Source: CAZVED01 sp964626205 | Lineage (GTDB): Bacteria; Patescibacteriota; Patescibacteriia; SG8-24 | Length of the DNA stretch: 64,000 nt | Assembly: GCA_964626205.1 (NCBI GenBank) | Contig: CAZVED010000004.1 | Span: 1-64,000, forward strand | Reading direction: 5' to 3' | In this document: in pieces, positions 32,599 through 41,748 of the stretch | Layout of the letters: each line of letters begins with the position of its first letter | Position numbering within the stretch: position 1 is the stretch's first letter | Translations under genes and position numbers: made by a program | Notes under the pieces: model-generated | Told to the model about the DNA's origin: nothing | The model's input: only the letters and a program-made list of their open reading frames with translations | Databases searched by the model: none

Positions 32599-34014
32599 TT
32601 ACCGGACGTAGCTGAATGGGTTGACGCGGTTGTAGATGCCGCCTTTCATGACCTCGAAGTGAAGGTGTGGGCCTGTCGATCGACCAGTCGACCCCATGAG
32701 AGCAATCACGTCTCCGCGAGCGACCGTGTCGCCAACGCTGACAAGGTTGCGCGTGGAGTGCGCGTAGCGCGTGTATAGGCTGTTACCGTGATCGAGAATG
32801 ATCATGTTGCCGTAACCGCCGGAATTCCATCCGGAGAAGACCACTGTTCCGTCCGTCGCGGCGTAGATTGGCGTGCGCATCGGACCGGCGATGTCGACGC
32901 CGGTGTGTCGTGGACCATAGTACTGCGTGATGCGACGGACGCCAGCCGGCCACACCATCTCATTCTCACCGACCTCTTCGGTGGATGGCGGCGGAATCGG
33001 TGTAGGTGTCGCTGGGGCAGCGGGTGTGGGTGGACGCGTCGGTGTCGTAGCGACGTACCTCGGGGGCGGCGGTGCGGGCGGTTTCGCACCAGGAAGGACG
33101 AGTGTCTCCCCGATACGCAGGCCGGCGGATTCGACAATGCCGTTCGCATCCATAATCGTCGTCGCCGGAATGGCGTATGTCGAAGCGATGCGTGCGACCG
33201 TATCTCCGCTCTTCACCTTGTAGGAAACGCCGTCGTCAGGAAGGATGCGTAACGTCTGACCGGGGCGGATAACGGACCATGAGTTGAGGTTGTTCTCCCA
33301 CAGGATGGTCGTCGTGTTGAGACCGAAACGTCGTGCGATCGTCCCGATGGAATCCCCCTGCTCTACCACGTACTCGACAATTTGCGTCCGTGTAGGGCCA
33401 GTGCTCGATGACGCGCCTTCGCCCGTCGGAATCGGACGTACCGCGTTCACGATATGCGACGCCGCACTGTCGTCATACATCCCGTCATCGGTGCCGAAAT
33501 ACCCTCCGGTTTCATCGTCTGCCGGGTAATAGTCGCGCATGCTGAGCGCGTGAGTCCCAAGATATGACACATCCCGCCGCTCGCCGGCGACCGCCTCCCA
33601 TGCAGCGCCCTGAATCACGACGTCCTCTTCACCGTACAACAACGTCGTTTCGGCAAGGATGCCGCCGTCGACGGCTATCTCCGGCGTTGCAGCGAATTCG
33701 TTCGCATAGATGTTGTTGCCGCTGACCAACAGCGCGACACACAGCACCGTAACCGATGCCGCGTGTCGTCCGATAAGCACGTGACGGAACGCCCCTCGTG
33801 CCGGCTCATAAAAAGAAAGCGCCACCTTACGAACGCGCCGGTACGCCGAATACGTGACGGTCAGAAGCGGAAACACTAACGCGTGCCACACCACTTTCGC
33901 TGGAACGCTGATGACCGAAAAAACAAGAAAGGTGGCCACTTTCTTGAGTCCGACGAGCCCCTTCATGACCCACAACAACAGTCTGATGGCCCATTTTTTG
34001 ACGACTTTCGGCAT
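32599..34014 (-). CDS. LysM and M23 peptidase cell-wall hydrolase
   Basis: The 471-residue protein has hydrophobic N-terminal segments (about 10-50 and 85-105) and two LysM repeats (about 213-260 and 263-308; V-E-Q-G-D-S-I and V-K-S-G-D-T-V). A Pro/Thr-rich linker and a C-terminal M23/LytM domain follow, with H-T-G-V-D-I and H-L-H-F-E-V zinc-site motifs. It probably binds peptidoglycan and cleaves cross-links, as endopeptidases or division activators do. A TTG at 34080 is the -35 box, so ATG 34014 is used. Confidence 0.92.
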   Translation of the reverse strand: MPKVVKKWAIRLLLWVMKGLVGLKKVATFLVFSVISVPAKVVWHALVFPLLTVTYSAYRRVRKVALSFYEPARGAFRHVLIGRHAASVTVLCVALLVSGNNIYANEFAATPEIAVDGGILAETTLLYGEEDVVIQGAAWEAVAGERRDVSYLGTHALSMRDYYPADDETGGYFGTDDGMYDDSAASHIVNAVRPIPTGEGASSSTGPTRTQIVEYVVEQGDSIGTIARRFGLNTTTILWENNLNSWSVIRPGQTLRILPDDGVSYKVKSGDTVARIASTYAIPATTIMDANGIVESAGLRIGETLVLPGAKPPAPPPPRYVATTPTRPPTPAAPATPTPIPPPSTEEVGENEMVWPAGVRRITQYYGPRHTGVDIAGPMRTPIYAATDGTVVFSGWNSGGYGNMIILDHGNSLYTRYAHSTRNLVSVGDTVARGDVIALMGSTGRSTGPHLHFEVMKGGIYNRVNPFSYVR

Positions 34015-34051
34015 GGTGGTCGCGGCACTGTTAGTGCCGGATAAGAGTTCT

Positions 34052-34080
34052 ACCGTACCACCGACCCGCGATAGCGTCAA
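34052..34080 (-). promoter_or_regulatory. promoter of the LysM/M23 gene
   Basis: TTGACG (34080-34075), a 17-bp spacer and TACGGT (34057-34052). The same -35/-10 pair occurs before the PBP1A gene. Confidence 0.6.
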
Positions 34081-34133
34081 CGCCCTTTCGCTGTGTTGAG
34101 CCTAAAAAAGCATTTTTTAGCTCCTCTTGCCGC

Positions 34134-34162
34134 TTGCCCGCAGCGCCCGCTCGTGATAGGAA
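34134..34162 (+). promoter_or_regulatory. promoter of the HD-domain gene
   Basis: TTGCCC (34134-34139), a 17-bp spacer and TAGGAA (34157-34162). Confidence 0.4.
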
Positions 34163-34188
34163 AACCCTGTCCTTGTCTGGAGGTTTCT

Positions 34189-35013
34189 ATGCCCGAGAAT
34201 CGACACTCGTTCTTTGCTCGTATCGACTTCATGTCGCCCACCGAGCTCGCGCTCATCTGCGACGCCTACGACCTCGCGAAAGCAACGCACAAGAACCAGT
34301 TCCGCAAGGAAATCGGTCCTGATGGCACTCCGAAGCGATACTTCGAACATGTCCGCGAAGCCGCCATCATTGCAATCGACGAGCTTGGCATCACGGACCC
34401 CTCCGTCATCGCGCTCATTCTGATGCACGACGTCCTCGAGGATGCCGAACCCGCAGCCGATGTAACGCCGGAAAAAATCGAACGTCGTTTCGACCCGCTC
34501 ATGACGCGACGCTTGCTCCTCCTCAGCAAGAAGCGCGTTCCGAAAAACGCCCTGATGCTGGAAAAGGAGGGGTTGCGGGCAGAGTACGTGTATCGCCTGC
34601 ACCATTTCGCCGACCTGACCGTCCTTTTGGCAAAAGGCCTCGACCGGCTGCACAACCTGCGCACGCTCTGCTGCAACGGAACGACGACTGACTTCATCCA
34701 GAAGCAGTGTCGCGAGACACGCTCAGACTACGTCCCGTTGTTCGCCAAAATGGAAGAGGTTGCGCGCGGAACAGTCTTCCATGCTGCAGCACTGCAACTG
34801 CGCATCCTCATCCATGAAGAGCTTGTTCGTTGCGAGATGCGGCTCGCTCGGAAAAGGCGTGGGCCCATCCTTGGCACACCGGCTCCCATCGAAGATGACA
34901 ACGCCTTCAGTGGCGATCATGGTGTGGTCGTCGAAAAACCCTCCGAAGGCCCCTCCGTGTCCGACGGAGGCGCTGTCTGCGCTGATCATGCCGCTCGCCT
35001 CGACCGCGGCTGA
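34189..35013 (+). CDS. HD-domain protein related to RSH ppGpp hydrolases
   Basis: The 274-residue protein shows the RSH-type hydrolase landmarks: His54 in Y-F-E-H-V-R-E-A-A, the HD pair in L-M-H-D-V-L-E-D (80-81) and D-R-L-H-N-L-R-T-L. No synthetase, TGS or ACT domain follows, so it could be a hydrolase-only alarmone enzyme. The last 40 residues are acidic and low-complexity. GGAGG precedes the ATG at 34189. It could work with the DksA-like protein at 27602, which is inference. Confidence 0.78.
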   Translation: MPENRHSFFARIDFMSPTELALICDAYDLAKATHKNQFRKEIGPDGTPKRYFEHVREAAIIAIDELGITDPSVIALILMHDVLEDAEPAADVTPEKIERRFDPLMTRRLLLLSKKRVPKNALMLEKEGLRAEYVYRLHHFADLTVLLAKGLDRLHNLRTLCCNGTTTDFIQKQCRETRSDYVPLFAKMEEVARGTVFHAAALQLRILIHEELVRCEMRLARKRRGPILGTPAPIEDDNAFSGDHGVVVEKPSEGPSVSDGGAVCADHAARLDRG

Positions 35014-35020
35014 CTCGCAA

Positions 35021-35047
35021 CCGCCCTAAAAGGGCGGTTTTCTTTTT
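35021..35047 (+). terminator. terminator after the HD-domain gene
   Basis: CCGCCCT-AAA-AGGGCGG is followed by TTTTCTTTTT. Confidence 0.9.
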
Positions 35048-35071
35048 CCTGCTTATTTTGGGGCTATTCCG

Positions 35072-35101
35072 TTGACATTATCCCCTTAGCTCGCCTATGA
35101 T
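35072..35101 (+). promoter_or_regulatory. promoter of hppA
   Basis: TTGACA (35072-35077), an 18-bp spacer and TATGAT (35096-35101). Confidence 0.6.
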
Positions 35102-35160
35102 TCCTCCGTTATTCATTCATTTCGCTCCGGCCCCATTGGCCGTTGACGCTAACAAACGTT

Positions 35161-37164
35161 ATGGAAAAAGCCTTACTTTATTCGATTTTGGCAGGCCTCC
35201 TCGCCGTCGCCTACGGCTGGGTCCTGATCCGCTGGGTGCTCGCAAAGCCTCAAGGAAACGAGACGATGGTCGGTATCGCGAAGGCGATTCAGGAAGGCGC
35301 TAACGCCTACCTTCGCCGCCAGACCAAGTCCGCGTCCGTTGTCGCGGCAGTCCTCTTTATCCTGCTCTGGCTCAGCCTCGGTGCTACCACCGCCGTCGCC
35401 TTCCTCGTCGGAGCAGTACTCTCCGGCCTCGCAGGCTTCATCGGCATGCGCGTTTCCGTGCAAGCGAACGTCCGTACGACTGAAGCCGCGAAGACCGGTC
35501 TTCGCGAAGCGTTCGATGTCGCCTTCCGTGGCGGCGCTGTCACCGGCATGCTCGTTGTCGGTCTCGGCCTTCTCGGTGTCGCCGGCTACTATGCGCTCAC
35601 GCACGACGTGAACGCGCTCATCGGCCTCGGCTTCGGTGGCTCGCTTATCTCCGTTTTCGCACGTCTCGGCGGCGGCATCTACACCAAAGCAGCTGACGTC
35701 GGTGCCGACCTCGTGGGCAAAGTAGAGGCAGGCATCCCTGAAGACGACCCGCGCAACCCGGCCGTCATCGCCGACAACGTTGGTGACAACGTCGGTGACT
35801 GCGCCGGTATGGCTGCTGACCTCTTCGAGACGTACGCCGTCACCGCCATCGCGGCGATGCTGCTTGGCTCGCTCGTCTTCGGCACGGAAACCGCCATCCT
35901 GTATCCGCTCGTACTCGGCGCCATCTCCATTGTGGCATCCATCGCCGGCACGTTCGTCGTAAAGATTGGCGAAAACAAGAACATCATGGCCGCCCTGTAT
36001 AAGGGCCTTGCTGGCGCATCCGTTGTCGCCGCCGCGCTCTTCTGGCCGGTCACGCAATCGATGATGGGTGAGAACGGCCTGTACTCTGCCGGTCGCATCT
36101 ATCTCGCAGCTCTTGTCGGCCTTGCAGTCACAGGCCTCATCTTCGTCATCACGGAGTTCTACACTGGCACGGAATACTCCCCTGTTCGTCACATTGCCAA
36201 AGCTTCTGAATCTGGTCACGGCACCAACATCATCGCCGGCCTTGGGGTCTCGATGCGCTCGACCGCAGCACCCGTCCTCGTCATCGTCGCGGGCATCCTC
36301 TCCTCGTTCGCGCTCGCTGGCGAGTACGGTGTCGCCATCGCATCCATGGCAATGCTCTCGCTCACTGGCATCATCGTTGCGATCGACGCCTATGGCCCAA
36401 TTACAGACAACGCTGGCGGCATCGCGGAGATGTCCGGCCTTCCGGAATCCGTTCGCGCTGTCACTGACCCGCTCGATGCAGTCGGTAACACCACGAAGGC
36501 CGTGACAAAGGGCTATGCTATCGGCTCTGCCGGTCTCGCCGCTGTCGTCCTCTTCTCCGCCTACACGCATGAACTCAAGAACGCGGGCCTGGATCTCGCC
36601 TTCTCACTCTCTGAACCGAAGGTGCTCGTTGGTCTCTTCCTCGGCGGCCTCATTACCTACCTCTTTGGCGCAATGGCCATGGAGGCTGTCGGTCGCACGG
36701 CCCAGCAGGTCGTGGAGGAAGTTCGCCGCCAGTTCAAGGCAATCCCTGGCATCATGGAAGGCACGGCTAAGCCGGAATACGGCCGCTGCGTCGACATCGT
36801 GACAGCAGCAGCAATCAAAGAAATGGTCGTTCCAGCCCTCCTCCCGATCGCCGCTCCGGTTATCGTCGGTGTCGTCTTCAAGGAGATGCTCGGACCCGAA
36901 GCACTCGGCGGCATGCTCGTCGGCGCCATCGTCTCCGGCATCTTCGTCGCCATCTCCATGACCACCGGTGGTGCAGCGTGGGACAACGCGAAGAAGTACA
37001 TCGAGCTCGGCAACCACGGCGGCAAGGGCTCCTTCGCTCACCAAGCTGCGGTTACTGGCGACACGGTCGGTGATCCGTACAAGGACACCGCTGGTCCGGC
37101 AATCAACCCGATGATCAAGATCCTCAACATCGTCGCGCTCCTCATTGTGGGGCTGATGGTCTAA
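35161..37164 (+). CDS. hppA: membrane H+-translocating pyrophosphatase (K+-independent type)
   Basis: The 667-residue protein has about 16 membrane segments and the diagnostic [11 protein letters not shown] and D-N-V-G-D-N-V-G-D motifs. It couples hydrolysis of pyrophosphate to cation export, energising the membrane. The [10 protein letters not shown] stretch carries Lys where K+-dependent enzymes have Ala, which points to the K+-independent proton-pumping class. ATG at 35161 is used since an upstream start has no support. A small membrane micropeptide gene follows. Confidence 0.95.
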   Translation: MEKALLYSILAGLLAVAYGWVLIRWVLAKPQGNETMVGIAKAIQEGANAYLRRQTKSASVVAAVLFILLWLSLGATTAVAFLVGAVLSGLAGFIGMRVSVQANVRTTEAAKTGLREAFDVAFRGGAVTGMLVVGLGLLGVAGYYALTHDVNALIGLGFGGSLISVFARLGGGIYTKAADVGADLVGKVEAGIPEDDPRNPAVIADNVGDNVGDCAGMAADLFETYAVTAIAAMLLGSLVFGTETAILYPLVLGAISIVASIAGTFVVKIGENKNIMAALYKGLAGASVVAAALFWPVTQSMMGENGLYSAGRIYLAALVGLAVTGLIFVITEFYTGTEYSPVRHIAKASESGHGTNIIAGLGVSMRSTAAPVLVIVAGILSSFALAGEYGVAIASMAMLSLTGIIVAIDAYGPITDNAGGIAEMSGLPESVRAVTDPLDAVGNTTKAVTKGYAIGSAGLAAVVLFSAYTHELKNAGLDLAFSLSEPKVLVGLFLGGLITYLFGAMAMEAVGRTAQQVVEEVRRQFKAIPGIMEGTAKPEYGRCVDIVTAAAIKEMVVPALLPIAAPVIVGVVFKEMLGPEALGGMLVGAIVSGIFVAISMTTGGAAWDNAKKYIELGNHGGKGSFAHQAAVTGDTVGDPYKDTAGPAINPMIKILNIVALLIVGLMV

Positions 37165-37174
37165 GGAACTGGAA

Positions 37175-37203
37175 GGCGGCTCCCTCAAGGGGGCCGTTTT
37201 TTA
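37175..37203 (+). terminator. terminator after hppA
   Basis: CGGCTCCC-TCAA-GGGGGCCG is followed by TTTTTT. Confidence 0.85.
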
Positions 37204-37254
37204 TATTACAAAACCGCTATTCGATGCTACGGTATATATACAAAGGGGGTGCCT

Positions 37255-37404
37255 ATGACCACCGCTCCTTCGGTCCTTGTCGGCGGACTTATCTACTACG
37301 TTCTTCACATCATGTTCGGCGTCGGATTCCTTCCCACGTTCATTGTCGGAATGCTCTTTATGGCAGCCTCCGGCTACATCGCACGACGACGCTTCGATGA
37401 TTGA
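37255..37404 (+). CDS. membrane micropeptide (49 aa)
   Basis: ATG 37255 follows AAAGGGGGT and opens a 49-residue frame with two hydrophobic stretches (about 6-20 and 23-42) and a basic end A-R-R-R-F-D-D. An extended -10, TGC-TACGGT, lies at 37226-37233. No family recognised. Its location between hppA and tig, with a promoter and ribosome site, supports it as a real gene. Confidence 0.55.
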   Translation: MTTAPSVLVGGLIYYVLHIMFGVGFLPTFIVGMLFMAASGYIARRRFDD

Positions 37405-37429
37405 CAAATGCGTCTTTTTATGCTATGGT
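37401..37429 (+). promoter_or_regulatory. promoter of the 27-aa micropeptide
   Basis: TTGACA (37401-37406), a 17-bp spacer ending in TGC, and TATGGT (37424-37429). The -35 overlaps the stop codon of the preceding micropeptide. Confidence 0.65.
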
Positions 37430-37471
37430 AAGCAGTCAATGATGGTTCGTTTTTGCTGAAAGGAGGGCAAC

Positions 37472-37555
37472 ATGCCCAGCTTCGAACAACTCCTGATTTT
37501 CGGCGGCGGAGCCGGTTGGCTCGTGGTAATCGTCGCCGTCTGCTACGCACTCTAA
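37472..37555 (+). CDS. single-helix membrane micropeptide (27 aa)
   Basis: ATG 37472 follows AAAGGAGG and encodes 27 residues, with a short polar N-terminus and one hydrophobic helix (about 8-26). It is framed by its own promoter and terminator, which argues for a real transcript, possibly a small membrane regulator. Function unknown. Confidence 0.5.
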   Translation: MPSFEQLLIFGGGAGWLVVIVAVCYAL

Positions 37556-37565
37556 CACCCTCGCC

Positions 37566-37597
37566 TGACCGCCTCTCTTCTTAGAGGGGCGGTCTTT
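37566..37597 (+). terminator. terminator after the 27-aa gene
   Basis: GACCGCCTCT and GAGGGGCGGTC pair and are followed by a short T-run. Confidence 0.75.
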
Positions 37598-37602
37598 CAT
37601 TG

Positions 37603-37631
37603 TTGACAACCTGTGGATTCCTGCCTATACT
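37603..37631 (+). promoter_or_regulatory. promoter of tig
   Basis: TTGACA (37603-37608), a 17-bp spacer and TATACT (37626-37631), followed by a leader of about 23 nt. Confidence 0.75.
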
Positions 37632-37660
37632 CTCAAGTCATACCCTTAAAACGTCCGCTT

Positions 37661-38947
37661 ATGGAGATGAAATCGAAGCAGCTTCCCAAGAATGGGTTGG
37701 AACTGACCTTCACGCTCACATTGGAAGACATCCGCGCCGACCTCGAGCGCAGCGCAAACGAGCTCACGGAGAAGCGTCCACTGGAGGGCTACCGCCCCGG
37801 CAAGGCTCCGTACGACATCGTCAAGAACCGTTTCGGAGAAATGGCGATCTACGAGAACGCGCTTCCGACGATTATTCGTCGCACCTATGCGCGCGCCATC
37901 ATCGACGGAAAGCTTCGTCCGTTTGGCGAACCGGACATCAAGGTCACCAAAATGGCTCCAGGTAACAACCTTGAGTTCACGGCGACCATTGTCCTTGTTC
38001 CGAACATCTTGAAGCTCGCCGACTACATGGCGATCAAAGTGAGGCGCAACACGGTGACAGTCGACGAGAAAGAAGTCGATAAGACCGTCAACCAGCTCGC
38101 CAAGATGCAGATTAAGGACGCCAAAGTCGAACGCGCGTTGACCGACAAGGACAAGGCTGTCGTTGATATGTTCATGAGCATCGACAACGTCCCACTCGAA
38201 GGCGGACAGGCACTGGACCACAGCGTCTACCTTAACGAGGAGTACTTCATCCCCGGCCTCAAGGAGAAGATCGTCGGTGCCAACGCCGGCGAAGAACGGG
38301 TGTTCTCACTTCCGTTCCCAAAGGATCACTTCAAGAAAGAACTTGCCGGCAAGACTGTCGACTTCAAGGTAAAGGTCAAGGAGGTCTACGAACTCATCCA
38401 CCCAACGATTGACGAAACATTCGCCAAGTCGCTCGGTCAAGAATCCGTCGAAAAACTCCGCGAGCTCATCAAGCAAAACCTCACATCCGAGGCAGACGAA
38501 AAGGAAGACCAGCGCGCAGACAACGAGTTCCTCGAAAAGCTCGTTGAGAAAACAACGTTTGAGGATGTCTCCGACACCATTGTGAACCAAGAGATCGAGC
38601 GGATGATGCACGAGCTGGAACACAACGTCGAAGCCCAGGGTGGGAAGTTCGAGGACTACCTCACAAGCATCAAGAAGACCGAGGGTGACCTGAAGCTCGA
38701 GATGGTCCCACAGGCGCTGAAGCGCATCAAGATTGCGCTCATCATCCGCGATATCGGCGAGCGCGAAAAGGTCGAGGCTGAAGACGCCGAGGTGATCGCT
38801 GAGCAGACAAAGCTCCTCAACAAGTATCCGGATAACGCCGAGGCGCAGGAACAGATTCGCTCCGAAGATTACGCTGACTACCTCCGCACGACCATCAAAA
38901 ACCGTAAGGTCGTGGAATTGCTCCGCAAGGTCGGTGTGGAGCGCTAA
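37661..38947 (+). CDS. tig: trigger factor chaperone
   Basis: The 428-residue protein has the N-terminal ribosome-binding domain (about 1-120), with G-Y-R-P-G-K-A-P close to the trigger-factor G-F-R-x-G-K-x-P signature. A central FKBP-type domain (about 140-230) and a C-terminal helical domain follow. It binds nascent chains at the ribosome exit. ATG 37661 is used; a longer reading overlaps the promoter. A DUF167 gene follows 12 nt later. Confidence 0.93.
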   Translation: MEMKSKQLPKNGLELTFTLTLEDIRADLERSANELTEKRPLEGYRPGKAPYDIVKNRFGEMAIYENALPTIIRRTYARAIIDGKLRPFGEPDIKVTKMAPGNNLEFTATIVLVPNILKLADYMAIKVRRNTVTVDEKEVDKTVNQLAKMQIKDAKVERALTDKDKAVVDMFMSIDNVPLEGGQALDHSVYLNEEYFIPGLKEKIVGANAGEERVFSLPFPKDHFKKELAGKTVDFKVKVKEVYELIHPTIDETFAKSLGQESVEKLRELIKQNLTSEADEKEDQRADNEFLEKLVEKTTFEDVSDTIVNQEIERMMHELEHNVEAQGGKFEDYLTSIKKTEGDLKLEMVPQALKRIKIALIIRDIGEREKVEAEDAEVIAEQTKLLNKYPDNAEAQEQIRSEDYADYLRTTIKNRKVVELLRKVGVER

Positions 38948-38959
38948 ACGTAAGACTCC

Positions 38960-39190
38960 ATGACTGAACGGCGCATTACCGTGAAAGCCCGTCCGAGGTC
39001 CCGAGAGCGCTCTATAAAGGAGCTTGGGCCGGACACGTATGAAATCCGTACCACGGAACCGCCGGATAAGGGGAAGGCGAATGAGGATATTGTGGACATC
39101 CTTGCCGAACACCTCGATGTCCCGAAATCTTCCATTGAATTGCTTCGTGGGGCGACAGCATCAATGAAAACATTCAAAATAACCGCTTAA
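38960..39190 (+). CDS. DUF167 (YggU-like) protein
   Basis: The 76-residue protein shows the family motif P-P-D-K-G-K-A-N-E-D-I-V and I-x-x-x-x-G near the C-terminus. Function of the family is unknown. It follows tig by 12 nt and is probably cotranscribed. The stop lies inside the shared terminator. Confidence 0.9.
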   Translation: MTERRITVKARPRSRERSIKELGPDTYEIRTTEPPDKGKANEDIVDILAEHLDVPKSSIELLRGATASMKTFKITA

Positions 39191-39208
39191 CAAAGCGGTT
39201 ATTTTGTT
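39179..39208. terminator. bidirectional terminator overlapping two stop codons
   Basis: AACCGCTT-AACA-AAGCGGTT sits where the DUF167 and yidD genes converge and overlaps the end of both frames. Confidence 0.8.
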
Positions 39209-39456
39209 TTTGGAACTTCGTCAATTCCTCCCTTGTTCCACGGGTTGCAGCGTACGATTCTCCACGCAGCAAGGTTCAAACCTTTAATTATCCCGAACCT
39301 ATCCACAGCGATAAGCCCATACTCTGAGCATGTTGGGTGAAACTTGCAGTATCCGTACGGAAACAGTTTTTTGAGCGGCCCGTGGTCCGGCGATAGTGTC
39401 TTTTGGTACGCCCGAATCGCTGCTAAAACGGTCTTTTTTGCGGATTCAGCAATCAT
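39199..39456 (-). CDS. yidD: membrane protein insertion efficiency factor YidD
   Basis: The 85-residue protein has the YidD signatures Y-Q-K-T-L-S-P-D-H, C-K-F-H-P-T-C-S-E-Y and R-I-V-R-C-N-P-W. The start overlaps rnpA by 4 nt. It lies in the conserved rpmH-rnpA-yidD order; yidC is not in the window. Confidence 0.95.
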   Translation of the reverse strand: MIAESAKKTVLAAIRAYQKTLSPDHGPLKKLFPYGYCKFHPTCSEYGLIAVDRFGIIKGLNLAAWRIVRCNPWNKGGIDEVPKTK

Positions 39457-39797
39457 GTCCGTAAAAGATTCGCCTTCTTCAAAAGGTTGTCCAGGCTCTG
39501 ACGAAGATCCGCGGGGGGTAGCGTCAACGTCTGTGCCTTCGTCATGATGACGATATCAAGACCGGGAGCCAGGTCCCCCACCCGTTTCCGAACCGCCTCA
39601 CGAAGACGACGCTTCAGAAGATTGCGAACGACTGCTTTTTTGGAAACCTTCGTGCTCACAACGAAAGCAACCCTGCTCTCCGGGAGGTTGTTGCGGACGG
39701 CACGGACGCTTAACGCGTTGCCGTGTGTCGTCTTTCCTTTCTTGAAAATCCTTCCGAAATCGCGCTCGGAAGTGAGGCGGTTGCGTTTTTGCAACAT
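39453..39797 (-). CDS. rnpA: ribonuclease P protein component
   Basis: The 114-residue protein has the central R-N-L-L-K-R-R-L-R-E motif of RnpA and the expected basic composition. It assists the RNase P RNA in cutting tRNA 5' leaders. It lies between rpmH and yidD. Confidence 0.95.
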   Translation of the reverse strand: MLQKRNRLTSERDFGRIFKKGKTTHGNALSVRAVRNNLPESRVAFVVSTKVSKKAVVRNLLKRRLREAVRKRVGDLAPGLDIVIMTKAQTLTLPPADLRQSLDNLLKKANLLRT

Positions 39798-39844
39798 ATG
39801 GAAAGTCCGTACCCGGCTTGCGTTCCCGTGGTACGGACGTCGGA

Positions 39845-40006
39845 TTACTTCTTGGAGCGGACCTTCGACTTGACGCTGAGCTTTTTGCGTCCTTTGGCGC
39901 GACGGCGCTGAAGGACCTGGCGACCCTTTGCCGTGCTCATGCGCTTGCGAAACCCGTGGGTCTTTGCACGCTTCTTTTTCTTCGGTTGATACGTTCGTTT
40001 TGGCAT
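39845..40006 (-). CDS. rpmH: 50S ribosomal protein L34
   Basis: The 53-residue basic protein begins M-P-K-R-T-Y-Q-P-K and includes [13 protein letters not shown], both L34 hallmarks. It is slightly longer than the usual 44-47 residues because of a C-terminal extension. ATG at 40006 is chosen over an upstream in-frame start. Confidence 0.97.
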   Translation of the reverse strand: MPKRTYQPKKKKRAKTHGFRKRMSTAKGRQVLQRRRAKGRKKLSVKSKVRSKK

Positions 40007-40347
40007 AGTCAATGATTCAGGACTCAATTAGGGCTATATTGCCACATCTTGTCGGTCTGCGCAAGCCCTAAAGCACCGCATTTTTAGCCTTATTTTACGC
40101 CATGCTGTCCTTTTTCGACCCTCTCTTGCTTGTGTATCTCTTTTTTGATAGGTCATGCAAAAATTTTTACAGGAGCTTCGATCTGTCAAAAAAATACTGT
40201 CAGCGGTGCGGTGTCGGCGTCCTTGCAAGAAATGAAAAAGATATACACAATTGGTACACACGATATCACCATATCCATCCTTTCCACAGGGGGTGGTATC
40301 ACGTAGAATTCGAAAAGCTTTCACATTTCAAACCAGCAGCGACCACT
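40007..40347. other. rpmH-dnaA divergent intergenic region
   Basis: The region is richer in A+T than its neighbours and carries the outward promoters, though none is clear. One DnaA-box-like ATATACACA lies at 40241-40249, and two weaker TATCCA/TTCCACA stretches lie near 40270-40290. The frame upstream of dnaA is open but its composition is not protein-like. Confidence 0.5.
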
Positions 40348-41748
40348 ATGAACACGCATGAACTTTGGCAGGCGGTACTCGGCGAATTGGAGCTTTCGTT
40401 GAGCAAGGCAAATTTCACCACCTGGTTCAAAAACACGTTCATCGCGTCAATTGAAAATGATTCTGTGGTCATTAGTGTCCCGAACACCTTCACAAAGGCC
40501 TGGCTTGAGAAAAAATATAACGCTCCCATCATCGATTCCTTGCGATCAGTAAGCAAGCTTCCGATTCGCGAGGTTGTTTACAAGGTAGAGATCCGACCTC
40601 AGGTCAAAGCAGCTCCTGGTCAGGAGTCTTTTAAGGACGTTCCTTCGTATGGGCAAATGGCCCCTGCGGCGGCTACGGCAACGGCTGTAAAAACGCTAAG
40701 TGTAGATAAAAAAGCGACCTCTGATCTTCAAATGAACGAGCGGTATTCTTTCGAAACGTTCATCGTCGGCAAAGGAAGCGAGCTCGCACATGCCGCATCT
40801 GTCGCTGTTGCGGAAAACCTTGGAACGAAATACAACCCGCTCTTCATTTACGGCGGGGTCGGTCTCGGAAAGACACATCTTTTGCAAGCAATCGGAAACG
40901 AGACGCTCCGCAGGAAGCCCTCTGCAAGGATTCGTTACGTCACCTGTGAGAAGTTCACGAACGATTTCATCAACGCCGTAAAGAGCGGTCGTGGAAAGGA
41001 GTTCAAGGACTCCTACCGCAATGTTGATCTCCTCATGATCGACGATGTGCAGTTCCTTACAGGTAAGGATGGTACGCAGGAGGAATTCTTCCATACCTTC
41101 AACGCTCTCCACGAGATGAACAAGCAGGTTGTCCTGACCTCTGATCGCCCGCCGAAACAGATTCCGGCCCTGGAGCAGCGCCTCGTTTCCCGTTTCGAGT
41201 GGGGAATGACCGCAGATGTCTCGAGCCCAGATTTTGAGACCCGCATCGCCATTCTTGAGTCCAAGTGCAAAGAGCGCTCCTACGACCTCGAGGAGTCGGT
41301 TCTTCGCTATGTTGCCACGGTCGTCCAGTCCAATGTACGTGAACTGGAAGGTGCCCTGAACAAGATCATCGCCTACCACCAGTTCAAGAACACACAGCCG
41401 ACTTTGGAAGGGGTAAAACAACTTCTTTCAAGCTTTGGTCCGTCTCAGGCAAAGAAGAATATCACCGCGAAGCACCTTATTTCGACGGTTTCGCAGTATT
41501 TCGATGTCACCGAGGAAGAAATGCTCGGAAAATGCCGAGAAAAGCGCCTTGCTTTCCCTCGTCAGATCATCATGTACCTCATGCGCGAAGAAATGCGCTC
41601 TTCGTATCCGACCATCGGGCAGGAGATTGGGGGTCGCGATCACACGACGGCCATGCATGCCTACGATAAGATCTCCAAGGAGCTCGAGGTAAGTCCGAAG
41701 CTTCGTCAGGATTGTGACCTCATCAAACAACGCTTGTACAACGCCTGA
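40348..41748 (+). CDS. dnaA: chromosomal replication initiator DnaA
   Basis: The 466-residue protein has domain I (about 1-80, W-x-x-x-L-x-x-L), a short linker, an AAA+ domain with Walker A G-G-V-G-L-G-K-T (169-176) and Walker B L-L-M-I-D-D-V-Q-F. The DNA-binding domain ends with G-G-R-D-H-T-T-A-M-H-A. It melts oriC and loads the helicase. ATG 40348 matches the usual N-terminus. Confidence 0.98.
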   Translation: MNTHELWQAVLGELELSLSKANFTTWFKNTFIASIENDSVVISVPNTFTKAWLEKKYNAPIIDSLRSVSKLPIREVVYKVEIRPQVKAAPGQESFKDVPSYGQMAPAAATATAVKTLSVDKKATSDLQMNERYSFETFIVGKGSELAHAASVAVAENLGTKYNPLFIYGGVGLGKTHLLQAIGNETLRRKPSARIRYVTCEKFTNDFINAVKSGRGKEFKDSYRNVDLLMIDDVQFLTGKDGTQEEFFHTFNALHEMNKQVVLTSDRPPKQIPALEQRLVSRFEWGMTADVSSPDFETRIAILESKCKERSYDLEESVLRYVATVVQSNVRELEGALNKIIAYHQFKNTQPTLEGVKQLLSSFGPSQAKKNITAKHLISTVSQYFDVTEEEMLGKCREKRLAFPRQIIMYLMREEMRSSYPTIGQEIGGRDHTTAMHAYDKISKELEVSPKLRQDCDLIKQRLYNA

